Counted from the first letter of the stretch, positions 21,516 through 39,207 are shown. The stretch: 64,000 nucleotides of DNA from Desmodesmus armatus (GCA_007449985.2 VIIQ02000836.1:1-64000); one strand, 5' to 3'. Numbers and translations: made by a program. The notes: a model not told the origin generated them from the sequence alone.

Positions 21516-23596
21516 AAACGAGAGAAGCGGCGGCACAAAAATAAGCCTCACAGTGATGTGTTTGTGCAAGTGTCACACCAACAACAGGCACGCACAGGCA
21601 GTTGCAGGCTAGCAATGCATTGCACAACAAACAGACGTGCACACAGAGTGTTGTGCTGACACATGCAACTGATACTGAAGCGGACAGAACGCGAAAGTAC
21701 CAAGCTGTTCACGCCACAAGGTTGCCATTGGCAGGTGTGGCATCACAACAAGCCCATAGTGAGCACATGCGTAGGCACAAAGCAAAGCATACAACTATCA
21801 GACATGCGATTGGTGAACCACTGCAGCACAACAGCAGAAAAAACCAGCATACCCTGTGCAGTCATGTGGCTTAGCAGGCAGCAGCATGAAATGTGGTGCT
21901 GCCGAGACGCAGGGAGCCACACAACATGCAGCCAGTGCACAGGCACATTGCTGACAAGCGTGAAGGGATGGCTGGCTGTGGACGAGCCTCTTTTACGGCA
22001 CTATGAGACTCCAGCTGACTGCAGGAGAATTGTACATGAGTGCAAGACTGGCACAGGCAAAAAGGGCTCAGCATAACTGTGCGTCGATGGATCACAGCAA
22101 ACAAAGTGACGGCAGGCCTACCTTTGGCCCAGCCATGCACTCTGACTTTGGCCCTATATCAATGCACCCGCACCTCGTCATGCACAAAAGTCAGCATGCG
22201 CTGCACCAAGTTGCAGGATGTAGCAAATGCTACAGGCAGTGCGATGGAATACAGCACGATAGAATAGAGCACGGCTGATAAGGTGATTGGTCTTGACACA
22301 AGTGCAGCTCAGCACTGTGGTGTGCGATAATACAGCACACGCCAGGGCTGAGCTACCACCGATGGCAGCAGCCTGCCTCCCTGTGCCACCATATCTTGCA
22401 CCATGCTTTGCTTTGTATAGAATGCTGGCAGCAGCTCTGACAAGCAGCCACCAAGAGGCAAGAGGGTCCAGTACACATTGAGAGCAGAAACACAGGCTGA
22501 GTCCAGCAGAAAGAACACAAACATGCACCATACTCACGGACATCGGCACAGGCAGAGGCCGGTGGGCACCAGCGGCAAACTGGTGGTGCAGTAATACCCA
22601 ATGTTATGGATGGCCGACAGCGTGAAGGGATCACAACTCCAATGCAGCGCCCTGCTATCAGCGTGCAGCAAACAGCGCCAACATCTTCATCCAGGACCAT
22701 CACTGCGCCACATGCACGCAACGGCCCTGATAGCCGGCCACAGCGGGAACAAAGACGGGCAGCACAACTGCAACCACTCGCACCAGCAGACGCCGGGAGC
22801 ACAAACAGGAGTTTGGTGCGGTGACAACACACACAGCCCCTAGCAGTGTTTTGACTGCTCTTCACACTCAAACTCCAACGCTACTGCACATGCACACCGC
22901 CCACAATGTTTCTGTGTAGATGCAAGTGGACAGCAATGCAGCGGCTGTCCACGTCATTGCTGCATCCACGTCACAGCTGTTCTCAACACGCAGGGGCGCA
23001 AGCATGCAAGGCCAGCTGCCATGTTTGCCAAACAAAAGAGACCCAAGCTGTACTTTGTCGGCTCACATGGCCCCTCGTATTTCATCAACCACAATGCGAT
23101 GCTGTTTGTGGTTGATGAAATAAAAAACAAAAGAGACTGGAGCCAGGGCTCACGCAGAACATCTGCAGGGAGCCAGGCAGACTAAGGATCAGGAGCAGCC
23201 CACCTCCCCATGCATCACCATGCATACGCATTGTGTGCCACAGCAGCAATGACTGCAATATCCTCTGCTGCCTAGGCTGTGGAGATGCCTCCTAAGCAGG
23301 ATGCTGTCATTGACAATCGTCCAAACCATGCCGAGCACGCTATCAGGTGGCTGTCCTCCCACACTCAACCATTGTGCGGATCAAGCAACGCGCAACCCAA
23401 GAGAGTTTGAAAGAAAGATTTAGAGAGAGAGAGACCATGCCAGAACAAGAGTTGTGGAGAAAAGGGGGCCTGACCTACATGCATGCCGGCGGCACATATA
23501 TTGGCTGCCTTGCTGTGGCAGCTTCTTGGTCAAACAGCACTCATGTTGCAAGTGCTGCCTTGAAGGCCCCAGCAGGCTCCATTGATGCCACCGCCA
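21516..23596. other. Intergenic region downstream of acyl-CoA reductase
   Basis: About 2 kb with only short open frames of biased composition and no recognisable domain. The right part is probably the 3' UTR of the reverse-strand reductase gene. The one structured feature is a hairpin flanked by direct repeats at 23030-23137. Confidence 0.5.
23030..23137. repeat. Hairpin flanked by 13-bp direct repeats
   Basis: AAACAAAAGAGAC occurs at 23030-23042 and again at 23125-23137. Between them is a perfect 17-bp inverted repeat: TATTTCATCAACCACAA at 23078-23094 and its exact complement at 23106-23122, with an 11-nt loop, directly followed by an A-rich run. The arrangement resembles a small insertion with a target duplication and A-rich 3' end. 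It could also be a transcript hairpin. Confidence 0.8.
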
Positions 23597-26500
23597 TCAT
23601 GTCCACTGCACCCTTGACCCCTGGTCCTTGGCCCTGATGGTGTGGGGGGCCACAACGTCAGCACAACACTCATCAGGCCCATCCAGGCCCAGCGCTGCAC
23701 GGCCCGATGCCGCAGGCCTGAGCTTGAAGGCGTGCGGCACCTCTGATGTGCTCACGCCGGGCTGCCTGAACAGCAGGTGCCTCACGCCCGCAAACACGGT
23801 GTAGCCGTAGGGGTACCTGCAGGGACACACATGACATGCAGCACCACTGCTTCAAAGGGAGCCCTGCTGGCCAATGCAGTGCCGGCTCAAGCAGTGCCGG
23901 GTCAAGCAATGTGCTACTGGCAGCAGACTGTTCATGCCTAAGCTGTGGCGGGCTCCAGGTAGCAGCACAGGCCCTGTGCCCTCATGCCCTACAAAGCTGG
24001 GAGCTCGACGGTTTCACACCAGGCACAACTGCTCTGACACATACACTACGCTCTGTCAAACATGTCAACAGGAGCAGCCATGGCCCCTCTGCGCGCGGCC
24101 GCAACTACTCAAAATGCTGCAGGCATTGGTAGGTCTACTGAGCTGTGTGTTGCTGCTGTTGACTCACCACTCCAGCACGGAGGCGTCTGCCACCAGGGTC
24201 CACAGAGAGCGCTCCTCAGCAGACAGCTCTGCCTGCAGAGGCAGATGGGCAGCCACAACACACCGCTTTGTCAGACACCAGGCAGCTACAGCTTCAGTCC
24301 GACCCCTGTGCATGATCGTGTGATCGTGTGGGGACCGCAAGCTGCAGCTGGGACACCACATGTAGAGGCGCTGTTGCCTGCCACACATTCCACATCTGCA
24401 CTTGCTTCAAAATGCTAATTGACTGGCATCAAGCATATGCCTATTGCCTGAGGGAATGAGCAGCTGAGCAGCCACAGACACGCACACACACGCATGGCAA
24501 AATCACAATTACTTGAGCCAGTGGTGACCCCAACGCCCTCAGAGCTTACCCTCAGTGCTGCTGCATTGTCGACTGCGCTCAGGATTGAGCGGTCATAGCG
24601 TGGTGCGTTGTACACGCTGAAGGCAGTGTAGGCATTCTGCAGCAGTGTGGCCTCACGCTTCTTGCCAACTGCCCGCATCAGGGCGCTCAAGCCCAGGATC
24701 TTCACCCAGGCAATGCAGCGGCCCAGAGCAATGCCCCAGTCAAAGGCCTTGTGCTCCTTCTCAAACACGGGGTACCTGGCAGTTGAACAGGCAGGAGCGC
24801 AAACAACAGGAGGGCAGGCATTGCATGGTCACTGTGTGGAAGATCTGGCACGTTGCCTCAGTCTCCATTGTGCATTGCACTGCAGCCCGGTGGATTGTAC
24901 ATGGCATTTGATGCCAGCAATAAACTATTAGTCAGCAGGTCTGTTGCTGCAGACATGCCAACAGCCAGCCCCGCCGGCCCCACTAGCAGGCATATCTGGT
25001 GGGGTGTGCCTAACGCCCAACTGCGTTGGTGTTGCTCTGGTGATCACTGGCTGCAGTGGCGCCAAGTGGTTGAGCGCCAATCTGTGAAATCACATTCTTC
25101 CAACAGCAATTGGTAAGCACACTGGTGTGTTTGATCTCTTATTAGGCCCTTTGCGAGGCCTGCAACCAACAAAACTTACTTGGTGCCTGGCAGGACCAGT
25201 GGAGGTGGGTTTGGCTTCCAGAACCGCGCGTTGCAGTCAAACACCGTGCCCAGTGAGACAGGGTGGCAGTGCCCAGAGCAAGCGTGGTAGATGGGCACCT
25301 CCTGTGCTGCAGGGCTGCCGTGGGCTGCTGCTGCCTTGGCTGCTGCTGCAATGGTGACCGCTGCCACCACATCACAGGGAATGATATCCATGATGTAGTC
25401 TGAACCATAGGCGATGGAGAACACGCCTTGGAAGAACCCAACAGCATAGCCTGCATGGACATACAAACAAACAAGCACATGTAGGGCCGCCACGTCAGTA
25501 CGGATAGATGCCTGCAAAGCCATTCCCTGACTCCCGTCAAGCCTACTAGAGACATGCTGCCACTGTCAGGGGCCACACAAGCTTTTGCTGCTGCTGCATG
25601 GCCCTTATTCTGCTCAAGATGTTGCCAAATATAATCCAGCAGAAGTTCTCACCCATTGTATATCCAGCTGGACCGCCAAAGCCGCAGGTGTACCTGCACA
25701 AACAACACACAACACAGTGCGCCCTGGTCAACAGAGGTGTCGGGCCCGTGATATGTGGAGGTTTGCCGCTTGCTTGGCTGTTGCGGTGTGCACTTCATGG
25801 TCAGCACCCTTGTCAGGGCTGTGCCTGTCTGTGCAATACTGCAGTGCCTCATTTGCAGCCGATGGTAGGAGCCGTCACATGCTGTAGTTGCCTCTAGTGA
25901 CACTGCTCACCCAGGGTAGGGGTCTCCCAGCAGCCCTGCGATGAGTGAGGGGCGCACTATGGCCCGCTGCACACCAGGCTTGACCTCAGTGGCCACCACC
26001 ATGCGCTCAGTCAGGTGCTTGCCAAAAGCGTAGGTGCTGTTGAAGTTGTTCTTAGCCTGCAGGGCATTCACACAGACACACAGTGGTCTCATATGCAGGC
26101 CCATATAGAACACCAGCAGCTTGGTAAGTGACTGTTCAGCACTAAGTCATCAGGAGGCACAGCCTGGGACATCTCCCTCTCTTTCTACCCCCTATTCCTT
26201 CACAGACAGAAGAAGCCACTGTTGAGGGCCAATGGCAGCCCAGGCAGGCACAGCCTCTGCACCCAACAAAGGCACAGCCTCTGCACTTCAACACGGCAGT
26301 GCAAGGAAAGGCACCTCCTCCCTCCAGGCGCACCATGAGGTCCAGTGCTGTCTTGTTTGCGTCCTCGCTGCTCATTGCCATCAGCGCATCCACAAACTCC
26401 TGGTGCCCCACAGGGCAGCCGTCCAGCTCCAGAGGCACAGCGTGAATCTGCTCCTTCACCACAGTGTTGCGCGGCATGTGGTTGTTCACCTGCATACACA

Positions 26501-27826
26501 CACAGCGATCACCAGGGCAGAAGATGCCACTGAGGGGACCTCTTTCTGAGCACCACGTTTTATGACGGCCTGCTGGTACTCTGCTGTGAACAGAACGGTG
26601 GGTGCACACTGCTGTGGCTGGCATGCTGGGCCACGCTGTGTGCGCAAAGCTGCCTGGGCCAGTACAGATGCAGCTGAGTTCAGTATCCTGACCAGGCCCT
26701 GTTGACGCTGACATGCGCATGTTGCTGCTTTGGGGTATTTTGAGCGTACTTACGAAGTACGTGCTGACATGCACAAATGCGCGCAGAGCCTGCATCTGGG
26801 ACGCCAGCTGCAACAGGCTCTGGCTGCCAAAGTAGTTGTGCCTGCAGAGGCAGGATAGGACGCAGCAAAGGGTGTGTGAGGACGCAATGCACAGCACCAT
26901 TACCACACCACAAATGCTCTCAGACCACCCTGCAAAGCACCCCGCACTCAGACTGCTCAGCTTGTAAATGTGCTGCAGAAAGCAAGCGAGCAACAGGGAC
27001 CAGACGGTCATGGGCTGGTCCCCCCCGCGATAAAGGCTGTACTTGGTCAGATGCAAGCCCTGGCAGGTGCTGTCACTGCAACACCCACTTGAGGCTCTTC
27101 TGGATGTCTGCGTCCAGCTCGATGTTGGCTGCACAGTGGATCACATGCTCCACAGTGCCCAGCAGCTGCTGCTTGTCAGACTCACTGAGCCCCAGGTCAG
27201 GGAGGCACAGATCACCCTCAACGGCAACCACCTTGCGGAATGGGCTGGGTGCGCCATTGGCCACCTGCTTGTGCAGCATGTGGAACAGGGATCCACATAG
27301 CAGCTTCTCCACCCGCTCACTGGCTGTGAGGGTCTTCCTCCCGCGCACCAGCAGGTACACCCGCTTCACCTGTTTGTTCGGTGCATGAAGAGATAAGGAA
27401 GTGAGTGGCGGTGCTGCTGTCATTGCATCGGGCCCCAGCATCAGCTGCAGATGCCAAAGGCAGTTTTCTGGCCACTGCTGTGGTCACCCACTACGACATC
27501 CCTAGGGGATCAACGCCTGGCAGACAGCCTGCGCTACGTAGACATATGAAAACACTTCAAACGATCCCGAAAGCACGGCTCAAGATACGGCCGCATTTGC
27601 ACATGGGCCTAGTTCTGGCCTCAGTGGCGGTGAATTAGTGCACTGGGTAGCAACTCACCTGGGGGCAGTTCCGCAGCAGGCTCTCCAGGACAACACTACC
27701 TAGAAATCCCATTCCACCAGTGATCAAGATGCTCCCGGACATCTCCTGCCTGATGCTGAGCTGTGCCTGCATTTTGGTGATGGCTGCAGCAGCGCTGCTG
27801 CCGTTGTGCTGAGGGGTGATGCACAT
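23597..27826 (-). CDS. Fatty acyl-CoA reductase (alcohol-forming), 10 exons
   Basis: Reduces fatty acyl-CoA to a fatty alcohol with NADPH, for wax or ether lipids. Exons that join in phase: 27826-27659, 27369-27089, 26841-26754, 26489-26334, 26056-25911, 25693-25653, 25450-25180, 24775-24550, 24232-24168, 23816-23597, giving about 553 aa. An N-terminal Rossmann motif (ILITGGMGFLG) is followed by VYLLVRGRK and the HCAA and FVHVSTYFV segments of the NAD_binding_4 family. The catalytic YxxxK is YAFGK in exon 5, followed by IVRPSLIAGLLGDPYPG. The C-terminal part (from about residue 390) fits the FAR_C/sterile region. The start is uncertain: ATG at 27826 or 27772, and the frame stays open further upstream. 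The exon 4 donor (GTGCGC) is my least certain junction. The nearest upstream gene is the MTA/SAH nucleosidase on the same strand. Confidence 0.88.
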
Positions 27827-28998
27827 CCTTTGGAATTTGTTGAGCCACTGATTTGTGATGTGGCGCGCGTTGGTGCAAACGTTTTGATTTGCAGTGGACC
27901 AGACGCGGGGAACGTGGGTGTGAAAGACAGGACAGCCTAGCACAGGTATGGTAGAGAATTGGTGTGCTGCGATCTGCTCAATTCGAGCCAGACCTCTAGT
28001 CCGCAGTGGTAGAACACCTTCAGTCAACGCTGTGGTTGTGCAGTTGGTACCTGCACAAGAGGCCAGGACACAGAAACGTGGTTCTTTCAATCTGACTAAT
28101 AAGCGTTCGGCTGCATTGTGCCGACATAGTACTTGCGACTCCCAGGTTGACGCCGGTGACAAGGTACCAACAAGCTGCTAGATGCTGACATCACAGCTGC
28201 CAGTCAGCAAGGAGGCGCGTGAACATGCTTAACATTGCTTTTGTACGGTTAACTGTCACTTGGAGCCCTTTGCCTTGATGCCCAGCTCCACTCAGTGTCC
28301 CGCGCAAGACAACTGCTGGCAATCTGCTGGCAGCCGTTCAACTAGTGCTTCAGAGGTTCACCATGCACAGATAGTTGCCAGTGTCACCAAATGATCACAC
28401 CTGAAGATCATGTGGCGTATTTTGCAAATTCCCAGCACTGCTGGGCTGCAACCATTCACACCCCTCCTGGCTTAGGCCATACAGCAAGGCTTTGCATGTA
28501 CAAAAAACACACCAGACAGGGTGTCGGTGCCAGGTACCAAACTGCCACGACTCAGACAACACACAGCAGCACTTGACCAGTCTGAGGCTGCCACCCAGTC
28601 TTTGTGGGGCCTGGGACGAGTGGGGGGCCTGGGACGAATGGGGGGCCTGGGACGAGTAGAAGAGGAGGGGTGGACTTGCGCAGTGCCAACACCCTTGGAC
28701 TTCCCCAACCACAGGGCGAAAACAAGGGTCACAACAGAAACTCCTTAGAGTAACACAGTGGATAACCTGTTGCATGTGTGGGCAATTGCTAGCACAAACA
28801 CCCACACAGGCACAACACCCACACAGGGCGGGCAGATGCCTATGGATGTAGGCTTCGTTGCCGGTCTTGATTGCAGCTCAACATGCAGTGCAATGCCAAT
28901 GCTGCCCAAGTGATGAGCCCTGAGGCAGCCCTGCTTTCTTCTTCTCAGTAATCTGAGTCTCCTGGCGATGCAGACTGTTTGCAAGAGCGCCCTGCTGA
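27827..28998. other. Intergenic region between nucleosidase and acyl-CoA reductase
   Basis: About 1.2 kb holding the promoter of the reductase and the 3' flank of the nucleosidase, both on the reverse strand. The reductase reading frame stays open to 28162, so a longer N terminus is possible. An 18-bp minisatellite lies at 28605-28657. I see no other gene. Confidence 0.5.
28605..28657. repeat. 18-bp G-rich minisatellite, about 3 copies
   Basis: The unit GGGCCTGGGACGAGTGGG is repeated about three times with one G-to-A change. It is G-rich on the plus strand, with runs of three to six Gs. Confidence 0.85.
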
Positions 28999-31192
28999 TC
29001 ACAACTCTTTCAGCGTCTTTCCAGACACAAACGCCAGCACCTTGGGCAGCACCTGCTGCAGGGCTGCTGCTGCAGTGTGGAGGTTCTCAAGGAACTCTTC
29101 CTGCGTGGGTTTGTCACCGTCCACAATGTCTGTGACAGCCTTGATGCAGAACATGGGCTTGTTGAATAGTGATGCCACCCAGGCGATGGCTGCAGCCTCC
29201 ATCTCCTTCACTGACGCCTTGTGCTGTGTCATGATCTCCATGTCCTGCACAGTATAGTCCAGCGAGTTGCCTGCAGACCACGGCCAGGGCACCACACACA
29301 GCTCAGCAAGGGTACAGGCAGTGGCAAAAACGTCACATGCTGGACACCAACATGTCGATACTCAAACAGCATGCCCATGTGGCGGGGGGGGGGGGGGGGC
29401 TGGATGACCCAAAACAAGAACATGAACTGCAGCTACAATACACTCCACCATGCACAGCTCTGGTCATTTGCACTGCTCACATCGTGCAAAGTACTGCCAT
29501 CTGGAGTCAGATAAGAAATCTGGCTGTCAGGCGCTATGCCCCACCTGATGTCACCATGCCTGCCTTGAGCTTAAGGGCGTCCTGCAGCTTGGGCGTTGGT
29601 GTGCTGGCAGCATACCCCAGCCCCTGCAACACCAGCACAACAGGTCATCAGCACGTCACAGGGCAGGCTGATGACTGCTGCTGCCCCCGTAGCTGCTGAT
29701 GAGGCCGTGCCACACTGTCCATGCAGCCTCAGGCGTGCAAACCGCGAGGTGTTGGTGTGCCAAAGCCTTTGTAGTGAGTCTGTCTGCTGCGCAGGGCCCC
29801 ACCCCCATGCCCTGACAAACACAGCAAGACGCTTCAAGTGAGTCACGAGGACCCAAGTGGCACCTAGGACCTTGGATGGTTGCATTGGCTGGTTGCACTC
29901 CCTGTGTCTACACACCTGCTTGTCGAAGCCTGGCAATGGGATACGCCTGTCATGGTGCATCTTGCCAGTAGAGACAAAGACATCGCCAATGGCTGCACCC
30001 TGCATGCAACAGCAGGCGCCAGCAGCGGCACAAACGCAGAGGATGACACCACAGCGCATACACCATCTTGCACGCTGCGGACTCGTGAAAACAAACCAAC
30101 ACCTCTGCAAGGGCGCCTGCAGAGCTGGCCTGCGGCTGCACCCTGGGTTCTGCGGCCACCATGCGGGATCGAACGCTCTCACCCTTGCTTTGAAGCCCCC
30201 TGCTGTGCCAGCGCTGATGATGAGGTCTGGGTTGAAGGCTTGACAGGCCAGGTAGGTGGACAGACTCGCAGGCACTGCGCGGAGACGGAAAGGGGCGGAG
30301 GTCAGAAGGCATCCTGTAACAGCTGGGCTACATGATGTCAATTGTGTCCAAGTAAGCAGCCTCCAAAGACACACTGGTGGCTGAGTGTTGTGCTGTGCAG
30401 GCATCTGGCAGATGCCTCTGCCGCCGCATGCGTGTGTTGGCTGCTGTACTCAGCAAAGGCATGCCGCTGTTGGCCAGGCCATACCAGCTGTCCCAAGAAA
30501 GTGTGCCATGACAGGCTGGTGCAGGCTCAAGCTGCTTGGCGGCACCCTCACCAGTGCCGATCAGGTCCACGCCGTGCTCAGAGTCACGCCCACTCCAGAC
30601 AATATGGATGCGCATGCCTGCATGCTCGCCTGAGTAGGTCACAGCCGGTGCTGGAGGGGGTATCCTGCAGTCACATGATGTGGGGATGCAACCACGTCGG
30701 GCCAGCACACAGCGAGTGTGTGCAGTTTTCAAGGAGGGCACCTTCCTTGACGCTGGCTGCAAGCCGGTTATTGCAGACTATGCGCTATGCTGGGAAATGC
30801 CTCACATCTGGCTCAACTCCAACACTGCATCTTCTGCTGGCAGCAGCGCATGGCACCAGCTGGCATCAGAAAGCCCAACAAAAACATCACTTACAGTCCC
30901 TCAACATACAGAAGCAACAGCGAGTTTCCATCAGAACACAGCTGAAGTCACCTGGCAGGCTCGTCCCTCTTCAGACCTAGCGCCTCAATCAGTGGTGCTG
31001 CCTCGGCCTCCATCGCTGCGCAGGGCACAATCGTGGTTGGTCAGGACTCGTCACCGCCTGCTTAGCCAGCTGCGGCTGGGACCTGGCACAAGGGGGCCTA
31101 CATGCATGTTGTGCTGCGCCCTTCTTACCAAAAACCAATATGGCACTCTTGAGGGGCTTCTCCAGGTCATGGTTCTGATTGAGGGCCGCCAT
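28999..31192 (-). CDS. MTN: 5'-methylthioadenosine/S-adenosylhomocysteine nucleosidase
   Basis: Hydrolyses methylthioadenosine (and possibly S-adenosylhomocysteine) to adenine and the thioribose sugar in the methionine salvage cycle. Seven exons join in phase: 31192-31129, 31015-30952, 30664-30552, 30274-30183, 29999-29916, 29623-29545, 29270-28999, giving 255 aa, the usual plant-type length. Family landmarks: AMEAEAAPL near residue 22, whose second Glu aligns with the catalytic Glu12 of the bacterial enzyme; ISAGTAGGFK; GDVFVSTGKMHHDRRIP; VKEMEAAAIAW with the substrate-binding Met-Glu; and KAVTDIVDGDKPT with the catalytic Asp. I chose the ATG at 31192; the frame is open upstream to an ATG at 31357, which would add a Ser/Leu-rich extension of 55 residues. 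It diverges from the inositol synthase gene. The last intron contains a run of about 17 Gs. Confidence 0.93.
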
Positions 31193-32546
31193 CGCTGCTA
31201 CTGAAGAAGAGGCTGTTGGGGTAGTGACACAGGCTGACTGCTGAAGAAAGAGCAAGCGGTGGCTGTCAAAAGCCTGTTGCAACCCTCTTGCAACAACTTG
31301 TGGATTGATGAAACCCCCAGCAGGACTGAGATGATCCAACAGCAACCTCACCGTCACCAGAGAGATCTGCTGTCAACAAGTCCCAGTTCGTCACAAGCGT
31401 TGAGCTGCACGCTCCTTGCAAGGTTTGAGTGATACAGAAATACAATGAGCTTACGTCGGAGTCCCTTGGGTGCTTCCTTTGGCAGTCGTTCAGTGCAGCA
31501 ATAATCCTTGGGCGATTTTGCATTGAGCTACAGGATCCAGACCGAATTCTTCAATTCACTGCGCGGCGCAACAATCAAACAAATAATGTGGCAGGTGGTA
31601 TGTGGTGGTTCAACATTGCAGGCAGCTGAGCCCAAAGTGTGATAGATGTGATTCACAGATGTTACTTTTACGATGTTGTTGGGTGTGCTAAAAGACTTGC
31701 TGTGCCCTCCCTCCCTCCCTCCCTCCCTCCCTCCCTCCCTCCCTCCCTCCCTCCCTCCCTCCCTCCCTCCCTCCCTCCCTCCCTCCCTCCCTCCCTCCCT
31801 CCCTCCCTCCCTCCCTCCCTCCCTCCCTCCCTGGAGGGGGGGGGGGGGGCACAGGAAGAAGCCGTGTCAAGGGGCGACTGCCGCCCTCCTCTTTCTCCTC
31901 GTTTTTCTGCCCTCTCCAGCTCGCGCTGTGGTGTACTACACTCTAATAACCACCTTGCTCAATGTGTTCCTCAGGCCCTGCAGAGTGCATTCCCCCCAAG
32001 GGTCCAGTCATCACTTGTACACCATGTTACCAGACAGACCACATAGACCAGATACACCATATGGACCAGATGCAACGGACAATCAGTCAAACCCCTGCAG
32101 TTCATCCTTGTTTGGTCCTCTTGTATGCTCTGCCTTTCGCTTCAGCTTTGCGCCTTTTTACTGGGTTGGTTGCCGCAGAGAAGGCAGTCGCCATTTGGGA
32201 GGCGATTGCATCCACAGCGGCTGCGCTGCTTGCCCATGCCATGCAGGCTTTCATCATCACGTCTTGCCATTGGTTTGGTCCATGCCAAGGTTCAAAATAG
32301 GACTCGTCTGCAGCTGGAGAGACTGCAACACAGACTCTACACTGCAGAAGTTCGATATCAGCCCGTTTTCTCTTTTAGAGCAGTGCTGCGTGCTCAGCAC
32401 TGGTTAGTTATATGACACAGCTTCTAACACATTGCCCACCAGGGGAAGCACATGTGCACGTTTCAACCATCCCTTACACGATCGGTTCTTTCCACCAGAC
32501 CGAAACACGTGCACTCGCTGTCAGCTCTGCTTGGAACACATCTACC
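31193..32546. promoter_or_regulatory. Divergent promoter region with CCCT microsatellite
   Basis: About 1.35 kb separates the divergent nucleosidase (-) and inositol synthase (+) start codons. It holds about 32 CCCT units (31705-31833) followed by a run of 14 Gs (31836-31849), so the reverse strand is an almost pure AGGG tract able to form G-quadruplexes. A TATA-like TTATATG lies near 32407, about 135 bp before the synthase ATG. No open frame here resembles a protein family. Confidence 0.55.
31705..31849. repeat. (CCCT)n microsatellite plus G-run
   Basis: An uninterrupted tetranucleotide CCCT tract of about 129 bp is followed by GGA and then a G homopolymer. Read length and assembly may have altered the copy number. 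Confidence 0.95.
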
Positions 32547-37100
<4,554 letters not shown>

Positions 37101-39207
37101 ACTGCCGCAGCAAGATGATTCATCCGTTTTGTTACCCAGTGATCGCTGTGCTAGCCAGCCCGTGGCCCAGTGAGCGACATGTTTATTGGCCGGCAAGCCA
37201 TGGAATGAAGCTCCTGGAATGGCTTCCGTCACTAGCGGTTGCTGCCCAGATTGGGTGCAGGTGTGGATGCATATTGGGGGTGCTTGGCCCTGTGCCTTAC
37301 GTTGGTGCATGCAGCCCCCATGATATCCCCATGTCGAGCCAGGCAGAATGCCTGGCAAAGCACTGTGTGTGTACATAATGTTTCAATGCTGTAGCGCCAA
37401 GCTGCCAGTTGCCGCTGAATGGCGTCATGCCTTTACGAGAGAGTTTCACCGGCTGGCAGTTGTTTGGACTGGATGCAGATGACATCCGGCCTGAGCTGAC
37501 CCTCCCTGCTGGTGCGCTTCTTGGCTAAGGGAAGCATGGGCACCTTTGTCGAAGCATGGGCATACTCGCTGCTCTTGCCTTGCCTGAGCGGGCCCGAAGA
37601 CCAGTGTCGAGCACCTCTTGTTTGGTTCAGATGCAGTCAGTGTACATTGTTGTCGGCATGCATTGCCAACGTCTACATGCAGGAGCCCTTGTGGGCATGG
37701 TCAGGATGAGGGGCAGTTGAGGGATAGTAGGCCAGGTGCAGGGGGGTGTTATGAGAGGGTTGGTCTTTTGAAAGCTGTGTGGGGCACACCTCCGTGATTG
37801 GTGCAGTGCACCCAACACGCTGTGCATGCAACCATTTGCAATTGGTGCAATGTTACAGACTTGCGTGATGTAGGGTTCCGCCTGTGCCCTATTGGCATTG
37901 CAGCCTCAAGCAGCTTGACACTTCGTCTAGCAAGTGAGATGGCTGACACTGGGTGTGCTTGTTGTGCCCAACAGCATCCAGCCAGCATTGGTAGGCTGCA
38001 ACATGCCTGCAGCGGTGTTGACGGCCAGCTATGGCTGCAGGAGTGTGCATGTGTTAGAGCCACCAAGAAGAGTGCTGCAGGCACTGTGGTGGTGTTGGGC
38101 CGTGCAGTCAGCCCAGGCATGCTTAGGTGACAGGTTGCAGCAGTTGCTGATTTGCGAACTCGGCTTTCGTCAGAGGTGCAAGTGGGCATCAGAGACTGGC
38201 TCCGACTGCATCTGTTCGTTCATATTGATTGGTTGCTTGACAGTGGCACCTGGCAGGGGGGTTCTGCATGTCGACAGCTGGGTGCAGCTGTTGCTGTGGA
38301 CTGTCACTGTGAGTGATACGACCAGTGACGCAGCCTGTCACTAACTGACCCCAGTGGGCTGCTGCACTGGCACCCTTGAAAGGCACTTGGCTGTAACAGA
38401 AAGAGGACATTACAGATGAGGGTTATCAGTGAGCATAAACTGTGTGCTTTACCGTATGCGCATGGTCCTATACTGGCCTCTACTGGCCTCCAATCATAGA
38501 TCACAGCTAAGAGCAACCTGCTCAGAAGCATCATTCGCGACTCATCCTCCCCATCATTTCCCTCCTGTATGGTTACAACAGCACTTGCTGTATATCACAC
38601 AAGCCAAAGAGAGCATTGACCCACTACTATAAGCAAATCCAGCTGCGTTTCACAAACATGCCTACTGACATATCAGAAAGGCATGCTGGTGGCAGCGCCG
38701 TGATAAGAGCACTGAGCATCTCGAAGGCACAGCCCACCCACCACACAGCTAACACACACACGATGCAAAAAACAGTACAAGTTTGTGAGTAAGGCCTTGA
38801 AAAGATTCACCGGGTTGAGACACTTACAGCTGCTGCAGCAGGACCACCCCATCACAAACTTGAGGGAACAGAGCAAGACACCAGCACAGGCACTAGCATG
38901 AGGCTAGCCTACAACGAGCAAACTGTACAGCACGCATCAAGTCACATGCCATGCCAGCGCGCATGCTACCATGGCACACCATGATCACCACGATCACACA
39001 CGGCTCTCTCATCATGCAAACTCACCTACTGCCTGTTGCACAGGACTCAACAACTAGCCCAGAGCGCTTGCGTGTGGCTAGCGAAATGCAAAAGTGCCAG
39101 CCATGGCAACAGCTGCAAGTAATGCTGCCATCTGGAGCAGTGTCGATGCCAATCAGCAAATCACACGGGTCCAGCACAAGCATGATCACGGCCAGACTGT
39201 GCACCAC
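37101..39207. other. Convergent intergenic region INO1 / CKS1
   Basis: About 2.1 kb between the stop codons of two convergent genes, presumably long 3' UTRs plus spacer. TGTAA, the usual green-algal poly(A) signal, occurs on the plus strand at 38391-38395 and on the minus strand near 38824-38828; either could end the flanking transcripts. Open frames here are short and match nothing I know. Confidence 0.5.

Noticed and set aside
22353..22871. Cys-rich reverse-strand frame of 172 codons
   Set aside because: Cysteines come from TGC/GCA-rich sequence, with no regular spacing, signal peptide or splice support.
31673..32407. Open frame of 244 codons with PSLP repeats
   Set aside because: Produced by the CCCT microsatellite, which is open in several frames; the rest shows no family similarity.
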